Source: Flavobacteriales bacterium (GTDB lineage: Bacteria > Bacteroidota > Bacteroidia > Flavobacteriales_D > Crocinitomicaceae). From it: a DNA stretch of 64,000 bases. How positions within the stretch are numbered: the stretch's first letter is position 1; every line of letters begins with the position of its first letter. This document shows positions 45,437 through 53,770 of this stretch, piece after piece. The DNA lies in assembly GCA_947500875.1 (NCBI GenBank), contig CANMUN010000003.1, positions 23,228 through 87,227 of the forward strand, written 5' to 3'. Position numbers and translations under genes: made by a program. Under the pieces are notes generated by a model that searched no databases, was not told the origin of the DNA, and saw only the letters and a program-made list of their open reading frames with translations.

Positions 45437-46114
45437 ATGGCAAAAATTGCATTGGTTGAAGACGATTTAATTTTAAAGGAGTTCATTCAATTGAATTTGG
45501 AATTGGAAGGGCATGAAGTGATCACGTTCACGAACGGAACGGCTGCTGTAGAGGGAAAGATTGAATTAAGTCGTTGCGATCTAATCATTTTGGATAATAT
45601 GTTGCCCGGAAAATCAGGGATTGATATTTGCCATGAAATTCGAATGCAATATACTACCCCCATTCTTTTTCTTTCTGCTAAATCGAACACTCAAGACCGC
45701 ATTGAGGGGCTTAGGGCTGGGGCCAACGATTATTTGCCTAAGCCTTTTGACCTAGAAGAACTCTTGCTCCGTGTACAGGTGCTTTTACCTAAGACCTCGC
45801 AACAGTATTTTATCGGGCCCTGGGAAATTGATTTTGATAACCTAACGGCTGTCAATGTTCAAAATAATGGTCTCCACCAGTTTTCGAAAAAAGAGGCGGC
45901 CTTATTAAAACTTTTTACCCTGAATGAAAACAAAGTTTTACCTAGAGAGGAAATTTTAGACAAAGTTTGGGGCGAAGATGCTTATCCTACCTCGAGAACT
46001 ATCGATAATTTTGTACTCACCTTTCGTAGAATATTTGAGCCGGATCAGAAAGCACCGGCGTTCTTTCATTCAATACGAGGAGTTGGGTATAAATTCACCA
46101 ATAAAAACAAATAA
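45437..46114 (+). CDS. OmpR-family response regulator without adjacent kinase
   Basis: Starting at ATG 45437 gives MAKIALVEDDLILKEFIQ, the usual receiver N-terminus; the tracked ORF adds 30 residues that run into the divergent protease promoter region. The phospho-acceptor is the aspartate in LIILDNMLPG and the conserved lysine is in YLPKPFDLEEL. A winged-helix domain follows, with REEILDKVWG and SRTIDNFVLTFRRIFE. No histidine kinase gene is nearby. It is directly followed by ribE, whose ATG is 1 base after this stop. Confidence 0.93.
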   Translation: MAKIALVEDDLILKEFIQLNLELEGHEVITFTNGTAAVEGKIELSRCDLIILDNMLPGKSGIDICHEIRMQYTTPILFLSAKSNTQDRIEGLRAGANDYLPKPFDLEELLLRVQVLLPKTSQQYFIGPWEIDFDNLTAVNVQNNGLHQFSKKEAALLKLFTLNENKVLPREEILDKVWGEDAYPTSRTIDNFVLTFRRIFEPDQKAPAFFHSIRGVGYKFTNKNK

Positions 46115-46115
46115 C

Positions 46116-46709
46116 ATGTTCACAGGAATCGTGGAGGATATGGTGGTGGTAAAGAGCCTTGTGAAAGACCAGGAAAACCTCCATCTTACGTTTTATTCTG
46201 CACTCGTGCCAGAATTCAAGATAGACCAAAGCATCAGCCATAACGGATGTTGCTTAACCGTCGTTGCTATCGATACCTCGGCTTCGAATTATACCGTTAC
46301 AGCCATCAAGGAGACCTTGGATAAAACAACCATGGGTACTTGGAAAATTGGCGACAAGATTAACATCGAGCGTTGCATGACACCCAACGGACGCCTTGAC
46401 GGACACATGGTTCAAGGTCATGTGGACACCCAAGGACGTTGCATCTCCGTCGAAGACATGCACGGAAGTTGGAAATTTACTTTTACCTATGAAAGCAACG
46501 ATTTAACCGTGGAAAAAGGATCGGTTGCCGTGAATGGAGTGAGCTTAACCGTGGTCGATTCGCAGCCTGGCCTCTTCAGCGTTTGCATTATTCCTTACAC
46601 CTACGAATACACGACTTTTAAGTTCTTACAAGCGGGAGATTCTGTGAATTTGGAATTTGACATTATCGGCAAGTACGTCGCAAAATACATGAAACACCAT
46701 GGAAATTAA
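46116..46709 (+). CDS. ribE: Riboflavin synthase alpha chain
   Basis: The enzyme dismutates two 6,7-dimethyl-8-ribityllumazine molecules to riboflavin. The product starts MFTGIVE, the hallmark N-terminus, so the start is ATG 46116 rather than the tracked 45978. Two homologous lumazine-binding halves are visible (HNGCCLTVVAID and VNGVSLTVVDS), with GRLDGHMVQGHVD between. Length 197 is normal. It lies 1 base after the regulator and overlaps mazG by 11 bases, so the three are one transcript. Confidence 0.97.
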   Translation: MFTGIVEDMVVVKSLVKDQENLHLTFYSALVPEFKIDQSISHNGCCLTVVAIDTSASNYTVTAIKETLDKTTMGTWKIGDKINIERCMTPNGRLDGHMVQGHVDTQGRCISVEDMHGSWKFTFTYESNDLTVEKGSVAVNGVSLTVVDSQPGLFSVCIIPYTYEYTTFKFLQAGDSVNLEFDIIGKYVAKYMKHHGN

Positions 46710-47034
46710 AGAGGCACAAGCCATTATTGATCGTTGGATTCACGAAAAAGGAGTGCGGTATTTTGACCCATTAACCAATTTGGCCATGCTAACGGAAGAA
46801 GTGGGGGAGGTGGCTAGGATCATGGCACGACGCTATGGAGAACAAAGTGAAAAAGACTCAGACAAAGCTAAAAATCTCGGGGATGAATTGGCCGATGTAC
46901 TTTTCGTACTCCTTTGCATTGCGAATCAAACGGGAATTGACATGGAAACAGCGCTTCAATCCAACCTCGATAAGAAAAACCAGCGGGACGCAACCCGACA
47001 TATCAATAACCCTAAATTGAGGAACAATCCTTAG
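46699..47034 (+). CDS. MazG-like nucleotide pyrophosphohydrolase
   Basis: The 111-residue single-domain protein has the MazG metal motifs: MLTEEVGEVAR near residue 30 and LGDELADVLFVLLCIAN near 62. Such all-alpha enzymes hydrolyse (d)NTPs to monophosphates and clean up damaged or excess nucleotides. It overlaps ribE by 11 bases and ends 4 bases inside the convergent xerC. Confidence 0.93.
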   Translation: MEIKEAQAIIDRWIHEKGVRYFDPLTNLAMLTEEVGEVARIMARRYGEQSEKDSDKAKNLGDELADVLFVLLCIANQTGIDMETALQSNLDKKNQRDATRHINNPKLRNNP

Positions 47035-47903
47035 GCACGTTTCATGCGCGGATGCGCATGCTGATAAATTTGGTTGAGCTGCGCAAAGGAGTTGTGCGTG
47101 TACACTTGGGTGGCGGCCAACGATGTATGCCCTAACAGTGCTTTTAGCGTTTCCAATCCTGCACCGTTGTTCAGCATGTGCGTGGCAAAAGTGTGTCGTA
47201 ATACGTGCGGACTGCGTTTGTCGAGGTGCGTTAAGGTCCCCAAAAGCGCGTGAATTTTCCGGTATACATATACAGAATACAGGCATTTACCGTTGGCTAG
47301 AATGAATAAATTCTGGGTTTTTGCGAGAGGGGCTCTCAACGATAAATAGGATTGAATTTTTTGGTGTAATTCGGGGGCAATAGGGATAATACGTTCCTTA
47401 TTTCTTTTTCCAAGCACTTTGAGGCTTTGTTGCTGTACGTCTTCCACTTTCAGGCCAATGAGTTCGCTCAAACGCATTCCCGTTTGGTAAAAAATTTCGA
47501 GGATGAGTTCATCTCGCTTGCCTTCGAAATCGTCGGAAAATAAGGTTTCAATGCGTTGAGGGGTAAGTTCTTGTTCCCGAGCAAAACTCGGAAGCCGTTT
47601 TTCTGTTTTGGGACCGGTGAGCCGGCTTAAGGGGTTGTGGGTGGCAATACCTTCTTTCTTGAGCCATTTGTATAGGGTTCGCAAGGCGGCTAATTTTCGA
47701 TTTACACTTTTGTTGTTATAGCCCTCTTCAATGAGCGCCACCATCCACCCTCGAATGAAAACGGGTTTTAACCCATTTAATTCGCTGACCGAGCTTACGG
47801 ATGCGAACGTAAGAAACTGTTGCAAATCGTGTTGATAGGCGGTCAGGGTGTGCTCGGAAAAGCGTTTTTCGTAACGAAGGTATTCTAAGAAAGGTTCAAG
47901 CAT
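47031..47903 (-). CDS. xerC: Tyrosine recombinase XerC
   Basis: XerC with XerD resolves chromosome dimers at dif. Catalytic residues are visible: R144 in TGMRLSEL, H233 and R236 in SPHVLRHTFATH, H259 in LLGHTSL and the nucleophile Y268 in QVYTHNS. The N-terminal SAM-like DNA-binding domain spans about 1-90. Length 290 and the housekeeping setting argue against a phage integrase. The T-run of the rpsU terminator abuts its ATG. Confidence 0.94.
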   Translation of the reverse strand: MLEPFLEYLRYEKRFSEHTLTAYQHDLQQFLTFASVSSVSELNGLKPVFIRGWMVALIEEGYNNKSVNRKLAALRTLYKWLKKEGIATHNPLSRLTGPKTEKRLPSFAREQELTPQRIETLFSDDFEGKRDELILEIFYQTGMRLSELIGLKVEDVQQQSLKVLGKRNKERIIPIAPELHQKIQSYLSLRAPLAKTQNLFILANGKCLYSVYVYRKIHALLGTLTHLDKRSPHVLRHTFATHMLNNGAGLETLKALLGHTSLAATQVYTHNSFAQLNQIYQHAHPRMKRA

Positions 47904-47926
47904 AAAAAAAGGGGCCTAAGCCCCTT
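47904..47926 (-). terminator. Intrinsic terminator between rpsU and xerC
   Basis: On the minus strand AAGGGGC and GCCCCTT enclose TTAG and continue as seven T residues that directly precede the xerC ATG. It ends rpsU, so xerC depends on read-through or another start. Confidence 0.85.
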
Positions 47927-47947
47927 AACGATAATTTGAGAACAAGG

Positions 47948-48139
47948 TTACCCTTGCTGAATTTGCATTCTTTGTTTGTACGCAGCACGTATGATTTCCT
48001 GACGACGACCAATCGAAGGCTTTTCAAATTCTTTACGGTCACGTAACTGTTTCATTACGTTCGTTTTTTCGAATTTTTTCTTATACTTCTTAAGCGCTTT
48101 CTCGATGTTTTCGCCTTCTTTAATTGGAATAATCAACAT
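47948..48139 (-). CDS. rpsU: Ribosomal protein bS21
   Basis: The 63-residue basic protein MLIIPIKEGENIEKALKKYK... matches bS21, including the FEKPSIGRRQEIIRAAY region. The tracked start adds 37 unrelated residues; a perfect promoter between that start and ATG 48139 shows the short form is right. In Bacteroidota bS21 helps hide the 16S anti-Shine-Dalgarno. The leader between promoter and ATG (GACCAAAAGAATGA) has no strong Shine-Dalgarno sequence. Confidence 0.96.
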   Translation of the reverse strand: MLIIPIKEGENIEKALKKYKKKFEKTNVMKQLRDRKEFEKPSIGRRQEIIRAAYKQRMQIQQG

Positions 48140-48159
48140 ACATTCATTCTTTTGGTCCG

Positions 48160-48190
48160 CAAAGATACACGAAACCTCATAACATCCAAA
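48160..48190 (-). promoter_or_regulatory. rpsU promoter
   Basis: On the minus strand TTTG (48187-48190) and TATCTTTG (48160-48167) are 19 bases apart, a perfect pair, with the ATG 20 bases downstream. Confidence 0.75.
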
Positions 48191-48194
48191 AATT

Positions 48195-49334
48195 TTAGCG
48201 AATAATATCGCGGGAAATAACAAGTTTTTGAATTTCAGAGGTCCCTTCACCGATGGTCAGCAATTTGGAGTCTCTCAAAAACTTTTCAGCAGGATATTCT
48301 CGGGTATACCCATAACCACCCATAATTTGCACCGCTTCATTTCCACACCTAACCGCCACTTCAGAAGAAAAATATTTGGCATAGGCCCCCTCTCGTGTAA
48401 CACTTAATTTATTGTTTTTTCGGTAGGCTGCTTGAAAGGTTAGCAATTCTGATGCTTCAATTTCGGTGGCCATATCGGCCAATTTAAAGGCGATTGCTTG
48501 AAATCCTGCAATCGGTTGCCCAAATTGCTCTCGTTCTTTTGCATACTTAACGGAAGCTTCAAAGGCACCGCGGGCAATACCACAGCTGAGAGCAGCAATG
48601 GAAATTCTTCCACCATCTAACACTTGCATGGCTTGACGGAAGCCCTGACCTACTTCACCAAGGACGTTTTCTTGAGGAACACGAACGTTGTCGAAAATGA
48701 GCTCAGCCGTTTCGCTGGCCCTAACGCCAAATTTATCCTTGATTTTTACCGCTGAAAAACCTGGCATTCCTTTTTCGATAATGAATGCTGTAATTCCATT
48801 GGTGTCTAAGAGTTCCCCGGTTCGAACCAATACCACCGAAACGTCTCCAGAGAGACCATGAGTAATCCAATTTTTAGCTCCGTTGATGATCCAATCGTTG
48901 CCGTCTTTTACCGCGGTGGTTTTCATGCGCATGGCATCGGATCCGGTATTGGGTTCGGTGAGACCCCATGCACCGATGAACTCACCGCTCGCCAATTTAG
49001 GTAAAAACCGTTGTTTTTGTTCTTCGTTGCCGTGATAATAAATGTGACCGCTGCACAAGGAATTATGTGCGGCAACACTCAAGCCTACTCCTCCGCATAC
49101 TTTTCCTAATTCCATAAGGGCCGTTGCATATTCAAAATAACCGAAACCTGAACCGCCGTATTTCTCAGGGATGAAAATTCCTAGGAGCCCTAGTTCTCCC
49201 ATTTTTTTCATGGTTTCTAAAGGGAATTCCTCATCCCGGTCCCAGGCCATCATGTTGGGACGGATTTCTTTTTCAGCAAAATCGCGCACCATTTGCGCAA
49301 TCATTAATTGGTTCTCATTTTTTTCAAAGTTCAT
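48195..49334 (-). CDS. Acyl-CoA dehydrogenase
   Basis: This FAD enzyme oxidises acyl-CoA to trans-2-enoyl-CoA. I start at ATG 49334 (MNFEKNENQLM), giving 379 residues, the normal size; the tracked start adds 43 residues antisense to nothing but apt coding sequence. FAD and substrate segments WGLTEPNTGSDA and WITHGLSGDV are present. The catalytic glutamate fits IGEGTSEIQ near the C-terminus. It lies 17 bases after apt on the same strand. Chain length preference cannot be read; short-chain or isovaleryl types are likely. Confidence 0.94.
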   Translation of the reverse strand: MNFEKNENQLMIAQMVRDFAEKEIRPNMMAWDRDEEFPLETMKKMGELGLLGIFIPEKYGGSGFGYFEYATALMELGKVCGGVGLSVAAHNSLCSGHIYYHGNEEQKQRFLPKLASGEFIGAWGLTEPNTGSDAMRMKTTAVKDGNDWIINGAKNWITHGLSGDVSVVLVRTGELLDTNGITAFIIEKGMPGFSAVKIKDKFGVRASETAELIFDNVRVPQENVLGEVGQGFRQAMQVLDGGRISIAALSCGIARGAFEASVKYAKEREQFGQPIAGFQAIAFKLADMATEIEASELLTFQAAYRKNNKLSVTREGAYAKYFSSEVAVRCGNEAVQIMGGYGYTREYPAEKFLRDSKLLTIGEGTSEIQKLVISRDIIR

Positions 49335-49351
49335 GATGGATGGAATGTTGA

Positions 49352-49882
49352 TTAATATTGAACTAAACTTGAAAGTTTTGCGGAATAGGGTGCAAGGGCC
49401 TTTGCTCCGTTTAAAAAGGATAATTCCACCAGAAAATCGAATCCGGCAACGGTGCCGCCGCACTTATGAATGAGTTCTGCCGCTGCTGCTGCCGATCCAC
49501 CGGTGGCCAAAAGGTCATCGTGGATGAGGATCCTATCGCCGGGCTTAATGGCATCCGAGTGCATTTCAATTTCCGCAGATCCGTATTCGAGGTTGTAGGC
49601 ATAAGAGACCTTGTTGTAAGGCAACTTTCCTTTTTTTCGGATCATGATGAAAGGAATGCCAAGGGCCATGGCTAGAGGAAAACCAAAAAGAAAACCCCTG
49701 CTTTCGATTCCAGCGATGCCTTGTAAGTTCGAATGTCGGTGTTTTTCGGCAAGGTGTACTATGATTTCATTGCATAAATCCGCATTCAGGAGCAGGGTCG
49801 AAATGTCTTTAAAAACAATCCCTTCCTTGGGGAAATCCTTAACATCTCGAACAGTTTGTTGAATTTTTTCACGTAATTCCAT
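49352..49882 (-). CDS. apt: Adenine phosphoribosyltransferase
   Basis: Apt salvages adenine to AMP with PRPP. Features are VRDVKDFPKEGIVFKDISTL at the N-terminus, GIESRGFLFG, RKKGKLPY and the PRPP loop ILIHDDLLATGGSAAA. The start is ATG 49882 (MELREKIQ); the tracked start lies above the promoter. The message is probably leaderless, with the -7 box 4 bases before the ATG. The upstream HhH gene stops 1 base before this ATG. Confidence 0.97.
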   Translation of the reverse strand: MELREKIQQTVRDVKDFPKEGIVFKDISTLLLNADLCNEIIVHLAEKHRHSNLQGIAGIESRGFLFGFPLAMALGIPFIMIRKKGKLPYNKVSYAYNLEYGSAEIEMHSDAIKPGDRILIHDDLLATGGSAAAAAELIHKCGGTVAGFDFLVELSFLNGAKALAPYSAKLSSLVQY

Positions 49883-49883
49883 A

Positions 49884-50753
49884 CTACAAAGATACGTATG
49901 GAAGTATTTTTTCAAAGGTTTCTGTATTAATTAAATGTGAATCGAGTAATTCGGTTATTGCGTGGAACCCTCCCAGCTGTTTCCGCATTTTAATAATCGA
50001 GTTTGCTTGCCAAATATCAATATAAGGATGTTTAGCAAGTTCCTCCTTGGTGGCTTGATTGATGGATATCTTTCGTAGGTTGGTTGGGTTAAAGTTCAAG
50101 TGCTTGCAGAGTATTTCGTACACATCTTCGGTCATTTTATACACTTCCAGCAATTGCTCTTTTGAGTGAAATCCTCCGAGTGCTTTTTCATATTTCATGA
50201 CCATTTTGGCATAAAACGGTCCGATTCCCGGCAATGCAACCAATCGTGCACTGTCCAAATTCATCATGCTGATTTGCTCAAGTTTCGTTTCCTTCTTTTC
50301 GAATTCGTCCTTCGAATTAGGTTTATAAAGAGGTTTCGTGTCGTAATACGTTGAATCTTTTATGAGTTCATAAAGTGCGTCGGGTATGATAAATATCTTC
50401 TTCAGGTCTTCATTGGATTTTAAGGGAAACCGACAAAATTTCAATACCGCCGCTGCTTGTTTTTGGGAAAGCCCTAAATTGGTCCAGTCCTGGAGGGTAT
50501 ATTGGTTGGGATTAAATCGATGAGGCGGTGCATGATATTTTGAACGGGATTGTTTTTCAAAGCGTTGATGAGCATAACGCTTGGCTTTTTCTTCCAAACC
50601 AGCGATTTCTTTCATTTGGTAGCGTTGAATGGTTATCGGTTGCGATGGAAAACAATATCGCGCGATTCTCGGCAGGAGGATGATAACTAAGATGCAGCAT
50701 GCCCATAGCGTTATGCCCACTTTTGTTCGTTCGGTAATTACAGGAAATTTCAT
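49884..50753 (-). CDS. Membrane-anchored helix-hairpin-helix protein (ComEA-like repeats)
   Basis: One membrane segment (about 13-30) is followed by a basic linker and three helix-hairpin-helix units: about 88-135 (LGLSQKQAAAVLKFCRF), 160-215 (LVALPGIGPFYAKMVMKYEKALGGF) and 232-285 (ATKEELAKHPYIDIWQANSIIKMRKQLGGF). ComEA has one such pair and binds DNA during uptake; this longer triple form is typical of Bacteroidota and its role is unproven. It is 28 bases after an APC permease and probably shares its transcript. Confidence 0.85.
   Translation of the reverse strand: MKFPVITERTKVGITLWACCILVIILLPRIARYCFPSQPITIQRYQMKEIAGLEEKAKRYAHQRFEKQSRSKYHAPPHRFNPNQYTLQDWTNLGLSQKQAAAVLKFCRFPLKSNEDLKKIFIIPDALYELIKDSTYYDTKPLYKPNSKDEFEKKETKLEQISMMNLDSARLVALPGIGPFYAKMVMKYEKALGGFHSKEQLLEVYKMTEDVYEILCKHLNFNPTNLRKISINQATKEELAKHPYIDIWQANSIIKMRKQLGGFHAITELLDSHLINTETFEKILPYVSL
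49887..49916 (-). promoter_or_regulatory. apt promoter inside the end of the HhH gene
   Basis: On the minus strand TTTG (49913-49916) and TATCTTTG (49887-49894) are 18 bases apart. The box lies in the last codons of the upstream gene and ends 4 bases before the apt ATG. Confidence 0.7.
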
Positions 50754-50781
50754 GGTTCCATTAAACGGAACCGTATTCTTC

Positions 50782-52179
50782 TTATTGCTTTCGACCTACA
50801 GCCCAATAAACCGGCAGCCCCAAGAAGACGATGAACAAACCGCTCAAGGTGTTCAAAGGGCTATGAACCATCAATAGGATGCAAATAAAGGCGGTGATGA
50901 CAATATAAATCAGCGGTAGAATGGGGTAACCAAAGGCTAAATAGGGTCTTGGAGCATTGGGTTCTTTTACCCTCAAGCGAAAAATTCCAGCAATGGTTAT
51001 AATGTAAAACAAAAGGCTGGCAAAGGTGCTGTAGGTCAATAAATCGCCGTAGGTTCCCGATAGGCAAAGCAAAGAAGCCCAAAGGCACTGAATCCATAGA
51101 GCAACGGATGGAATCCCTTGGGAATTTATTTTTGCGGCACTTTTAAGAAACAATCCATCCTGCGCCATCGCATGGTAAAGCCGAGATCCTGCTAAAATTA
51201 ACCCGTTATTACACCCGAAGGTTGAAATCATAATCAATCCCGCCATAATTAAAGCCCCAGGTTCTCCAAAAATCACTTGAGCCGCGGCGGCACCCACCCT
51301 ATTACTAGGGGCATTCATGATGGATTCGTTGGACAGCAGCATCAGGTATGCAAGGTTTGCTAAAACATAGACAACGGTTACGATGAGGGTTCCTAAAAAC
51401 AAACTTCGTGGGATGTTTTTTTGAGGATTTTTAATTTCTCCTGCAATGAAGGTTACATTGTTCCATGCATCGGCAGAGAAAAGCGCGTTGATCATGGTTG
51501 CTCCTAAGGCTACCACGAGCGCCCAACCGGTGAGAGGAGTAACCGAGATTTCGCCGTTTGCAGCGGTACTTGTTTTGAACGCCTTCCAAGCATCCACCCA
51601 ATTGTTCTGGAAAACGTTTGTTTTTAAACCGAAATACACGCCCAGTATAATTAATCCAAAAAGGGCAAATAATTTAGCCGAAGTAAACACGAATTGAATG
51701 ATTTTACCATTACGCAATCCTTTTGCATTGATTAACGTCAACAAGATTACCGACCCAATAGCAATGAGTTGGGCAAACTGAATTTTTACTAGGCCTAGAT
51801 CTAAAAAAGTAGCATTCAAGGACGGAAAAAAAACCGCTGAATATTTTGCAAAAGCAACAGCCACGGCTGCAATAACACCTGTTTGAATTACGGTGAAAAC
51901 AGTCCACCCGTAAAGAAACGACGGTAAACGACCGAAGGCGCGTTGAATGTAAACATATTGTCCTCCGGCATTGGGCATCATTCCCGCCAATTCACCGTAA
52001 CTCAAGGCGGCTAAAACGGTTATTACCCCCGTTAACACCCATAAGAGTAACAGCCATGCAGGAGAACCTATATCGTTCATCATGATGGAGGAAACAATGA
52101 ATATACCGGATCCAATCATGGACCCTGCAACTAATAATGTCGCATCGAGAAGGCCTAAACGTTTGTTTTTTTCTTCCAA
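50782..52179 (-). CDS. APC family amino acid permease
   Basis: The 465-residue protein has 12 predicted membrane segments and the APC start LGLLDATLLVAGSMIGSGIFI, with the glycine-rich unwound TM1 that binds the amino acid backbone. TM6 shows the DAWNNVTFIAGEI segment. The family includes y+LAT-type exchangers and other cation- or sodium-coupled carriers; substrate is not readable. It follows a second, distinct APC gene by 11 bases. Confidence 0.92.
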   Translation of the reverse strand: MEEKNKRLGLLDATLLVAGSMIGSGIFIVSSIMMNDIGSPAWLLLLWVLTGVITVLAALSYGELAGMMPNAGGQYVYIQRAFGRLPSFLYGWTVFTVIQTGVIAAVAVAFAKYSAVFFPSLNATFLDLGLVKIQFAQLIAIGSVILLTLINAKGLRNGKIIQFVFTSAKLFALFGLIILGVYFGLKTNVFQNNWVDAWKAFKTSTAANGEISVTPLTGWALVVALGATMINALFSADAWNNVTFIAGEIKNPQKNIPRSLFLGTLIVTVVYVLANLAYLMLLSNESIMNAPSNRVGAAAAQVIFGEPGALIMAGLIMISTFGCNNGLILAGSRLYHAMAQDGLFLKSAAKINSQGIPSVALWIQCLWASLLCLSGTYGDLLTYSTFASLLFYIITIAGIFRLRVKEPNAPRPYLAFGYPILPLIYIVITAFICILLMVHSPLNTLSGLFIVFLGLPVYWAVGRKQ

Positions 52180-52190
52180 AAACTCAATTA

Positions 52191-53717
52191 TTACTCTTCG
52201 TTTAAGTTCTCAGAGGCATCAACAATTGCGTCGTGTCCTCTCAATGAGGCGAGGTAATTCGGGTCGTTGAGGTTGCTTTTTCTTCGAGAGTATAGAAAAT
52301 AAACAAGTACCCCAAAACTTGACCAAATGATGAAGGCAATCCAAGTATCAGGCCGGACAAAATACATCAATCCGAAATTAAACATAGCACCAAGGGGACC
52401 AATTACAAAAAGCAACGGCGTTTTAAAAGGCCTTTCCAACTGAGGTTGTTTAATTCTTAAAACCACTACAGCAATCGAGATCATGGCAAATGCCAATAGG
52501 GTACCCATGGAGCACATTTCTGAAACTTTATCGATAGGAGTTACCGCAGCGACTATTGAAACCACCAATCCTACCAAAAGGGTACTGATGTATGGCGTTT
52601 TATAGGTAGGGTGAATTTTGCCAAATATTTTAGGAGGAAGAAGCCCGTCTTTAGCCATTCCAAGGAAAATACGGGTTTGTCCAAGCATCATAACCAGCAT
52701 GACGGAAGTTAATCCTGCAACGGCAGCAACGGTAATAAGCACGGTTGCCCATGGCATTCCAATGCCCTCAAAGGCAGAGGCTACCGGAGCTTTTAGATCC
52801 AGCTCATTGTACTTTACCATTCCGGTAAGGACCAAAGAAACAATGATGTAGAGAATGGTACAGATTACCAAGGACATAACAATGGCAAAGGGCACGTCCT
52901 TTTTAGGGTTTTTTGCTTCGCCTGCTTGGGTCGAAACGGCATCAAAACCGATGTAGGCAAAGAAAACAATTGTTGCGGCAGTGACAACTCCCGACCATCC
53001 AAAATGACCTTTTCCAGAGGCATCAACCACTCTTTCCGGAATGAAAGGGGTGTAATTACTGGTGTCGATAAAGAAAAAACCTACGAAAATCACAAACAAT
53101 ACCACCGCCACTTTAAGAATAACGATGAGGTTGTTTGTTTTTGCGGCTTCTTTGATTCCTTTTACCAAAATGGAAGTAACAACCCAAGTTATCAATAGAG
53201 CAGGCAAGTTGAAAGCAAAAGCCGGGGCATCAATGCCCGCTGCGGCAGCTTTTTCTGCAGCAGTAACAGGGTCGTTCATGAGCCACATGGGGGGATGTAT
53301 ATCAAATTGGTGCAGCAGTTTTTCAAAATAACCGCTCCAGGCTACAGCTACGGTGGTAGCTCCCATCATGTATTCCAGGATTAAATTCCACCCAATAATC
53401 CAAGCGAAAATTTCACCCATGGTTCCATAAGAGTAGGCATAAGCCGATCCTTCAACGGGTAAAACAGAAGAAAATTCGGCATAGCATAAAGATGCAAACA
53501 GACAGCCAACTCCGGCAATGACAAAAGATAAAGCGAGTGCAGGTCCCGCATGGTCATGAGCCGCAATCCCTGTTAAGGTAAAAATACCTCCTCCAATGAT
53601 GGCCCCAATACCTAAAGAGGTAAGCCCCCAACGGCTTAACACTCGGTTTAATTCATTTTTTTTCATTTCTGCCTCGTAGGCAGCGATGGGTTTTTTTCTC
53701 CAAGGACTTCTTGACAT
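52191..53717 (-). CDS. APC family cationic amino acid transporter-like permease
   Basis: The 508-residue protein has 12-14 membrane segments. It begins like CAT-type carriers with LGIGAIIGGGIFTLTGIAA and shows the IGFDAVSTQAGEAKNPKKD segment after TM6, typical of this APC branch. It is clearly a different subfamily from the permease that follows 11 bases downstream, so the pair is not a recent duplication. Cationic or broad amino acid uptake is likely. Confidence 0.92.
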   Translation of the reverse strand: MSRSPWRKKPIAAYEAEMKKNELNRVLSRWGLTSLGIGAIIGGGIFTLTGIAAHDHAGPALALSFVIAGVGCLFASLCYAEFSSVLPVEGSAYAYSYGTMGEIFAWIIGWNLILEYMMGATTVAVAWSGYFEKLLHQFDIHPPMWLMNDPVTAAEKAAAAGIDAPAFAFNLPALLITWVVTSILVKGIKEAAKTNNLIVILKVAVVLFVIFVGFFFIDTSNYTPFIPERVVDASGKGHFGWSGVVTAATIVFFAYIGFDAVSTQAGEAKNPKKDVPFAIVMSLVICTILYIIVSLVLTGMVKYNELDLKAPVASAFEGIGMPWATVLITVAAVAGLTSVMLVMMLGQTRIFLGMAKDGLLPPKIFGKIHPTYKTPYISTLLVGLVVSIVAAVTPIDKVSEMCSMGTLLAFAMISIAVVVLRIKQPQLERPFKTPLLFVIGPLGAMFNFGLMYFVRPDTWIAFIIWSSFGVLVYFLYSRRKSNLNDPNYLASLRGHDAIVDASENLNEE

Positions 53718-53770
53718 AGTGTAATTTTGAATTGCCTAAGTTATTGTTTTTAATTTAAATCACCTAACGG

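Noticed and set aside
45382-45486. N-terminal extension of the secreted protease
   Set aside because: It would place the start upstream of the -7 box and across the divergent promoter region, and would bury the signal peptide.
47031-47903. Tyrosine recombinase as sign of a mobile island
   Set aside because: Length, catalytic residues and housekeeping neighbours (rpsU, ribE, mazG) fit chromosomal XerC; no attachment repeats, tRNA or cargo genes seen.
50782-53717. Two adjacent APC permeases as a recent tandem duplication
   Set aside because: Their sequences differ throughout and belong to different APC branches; only general fold features are shared.
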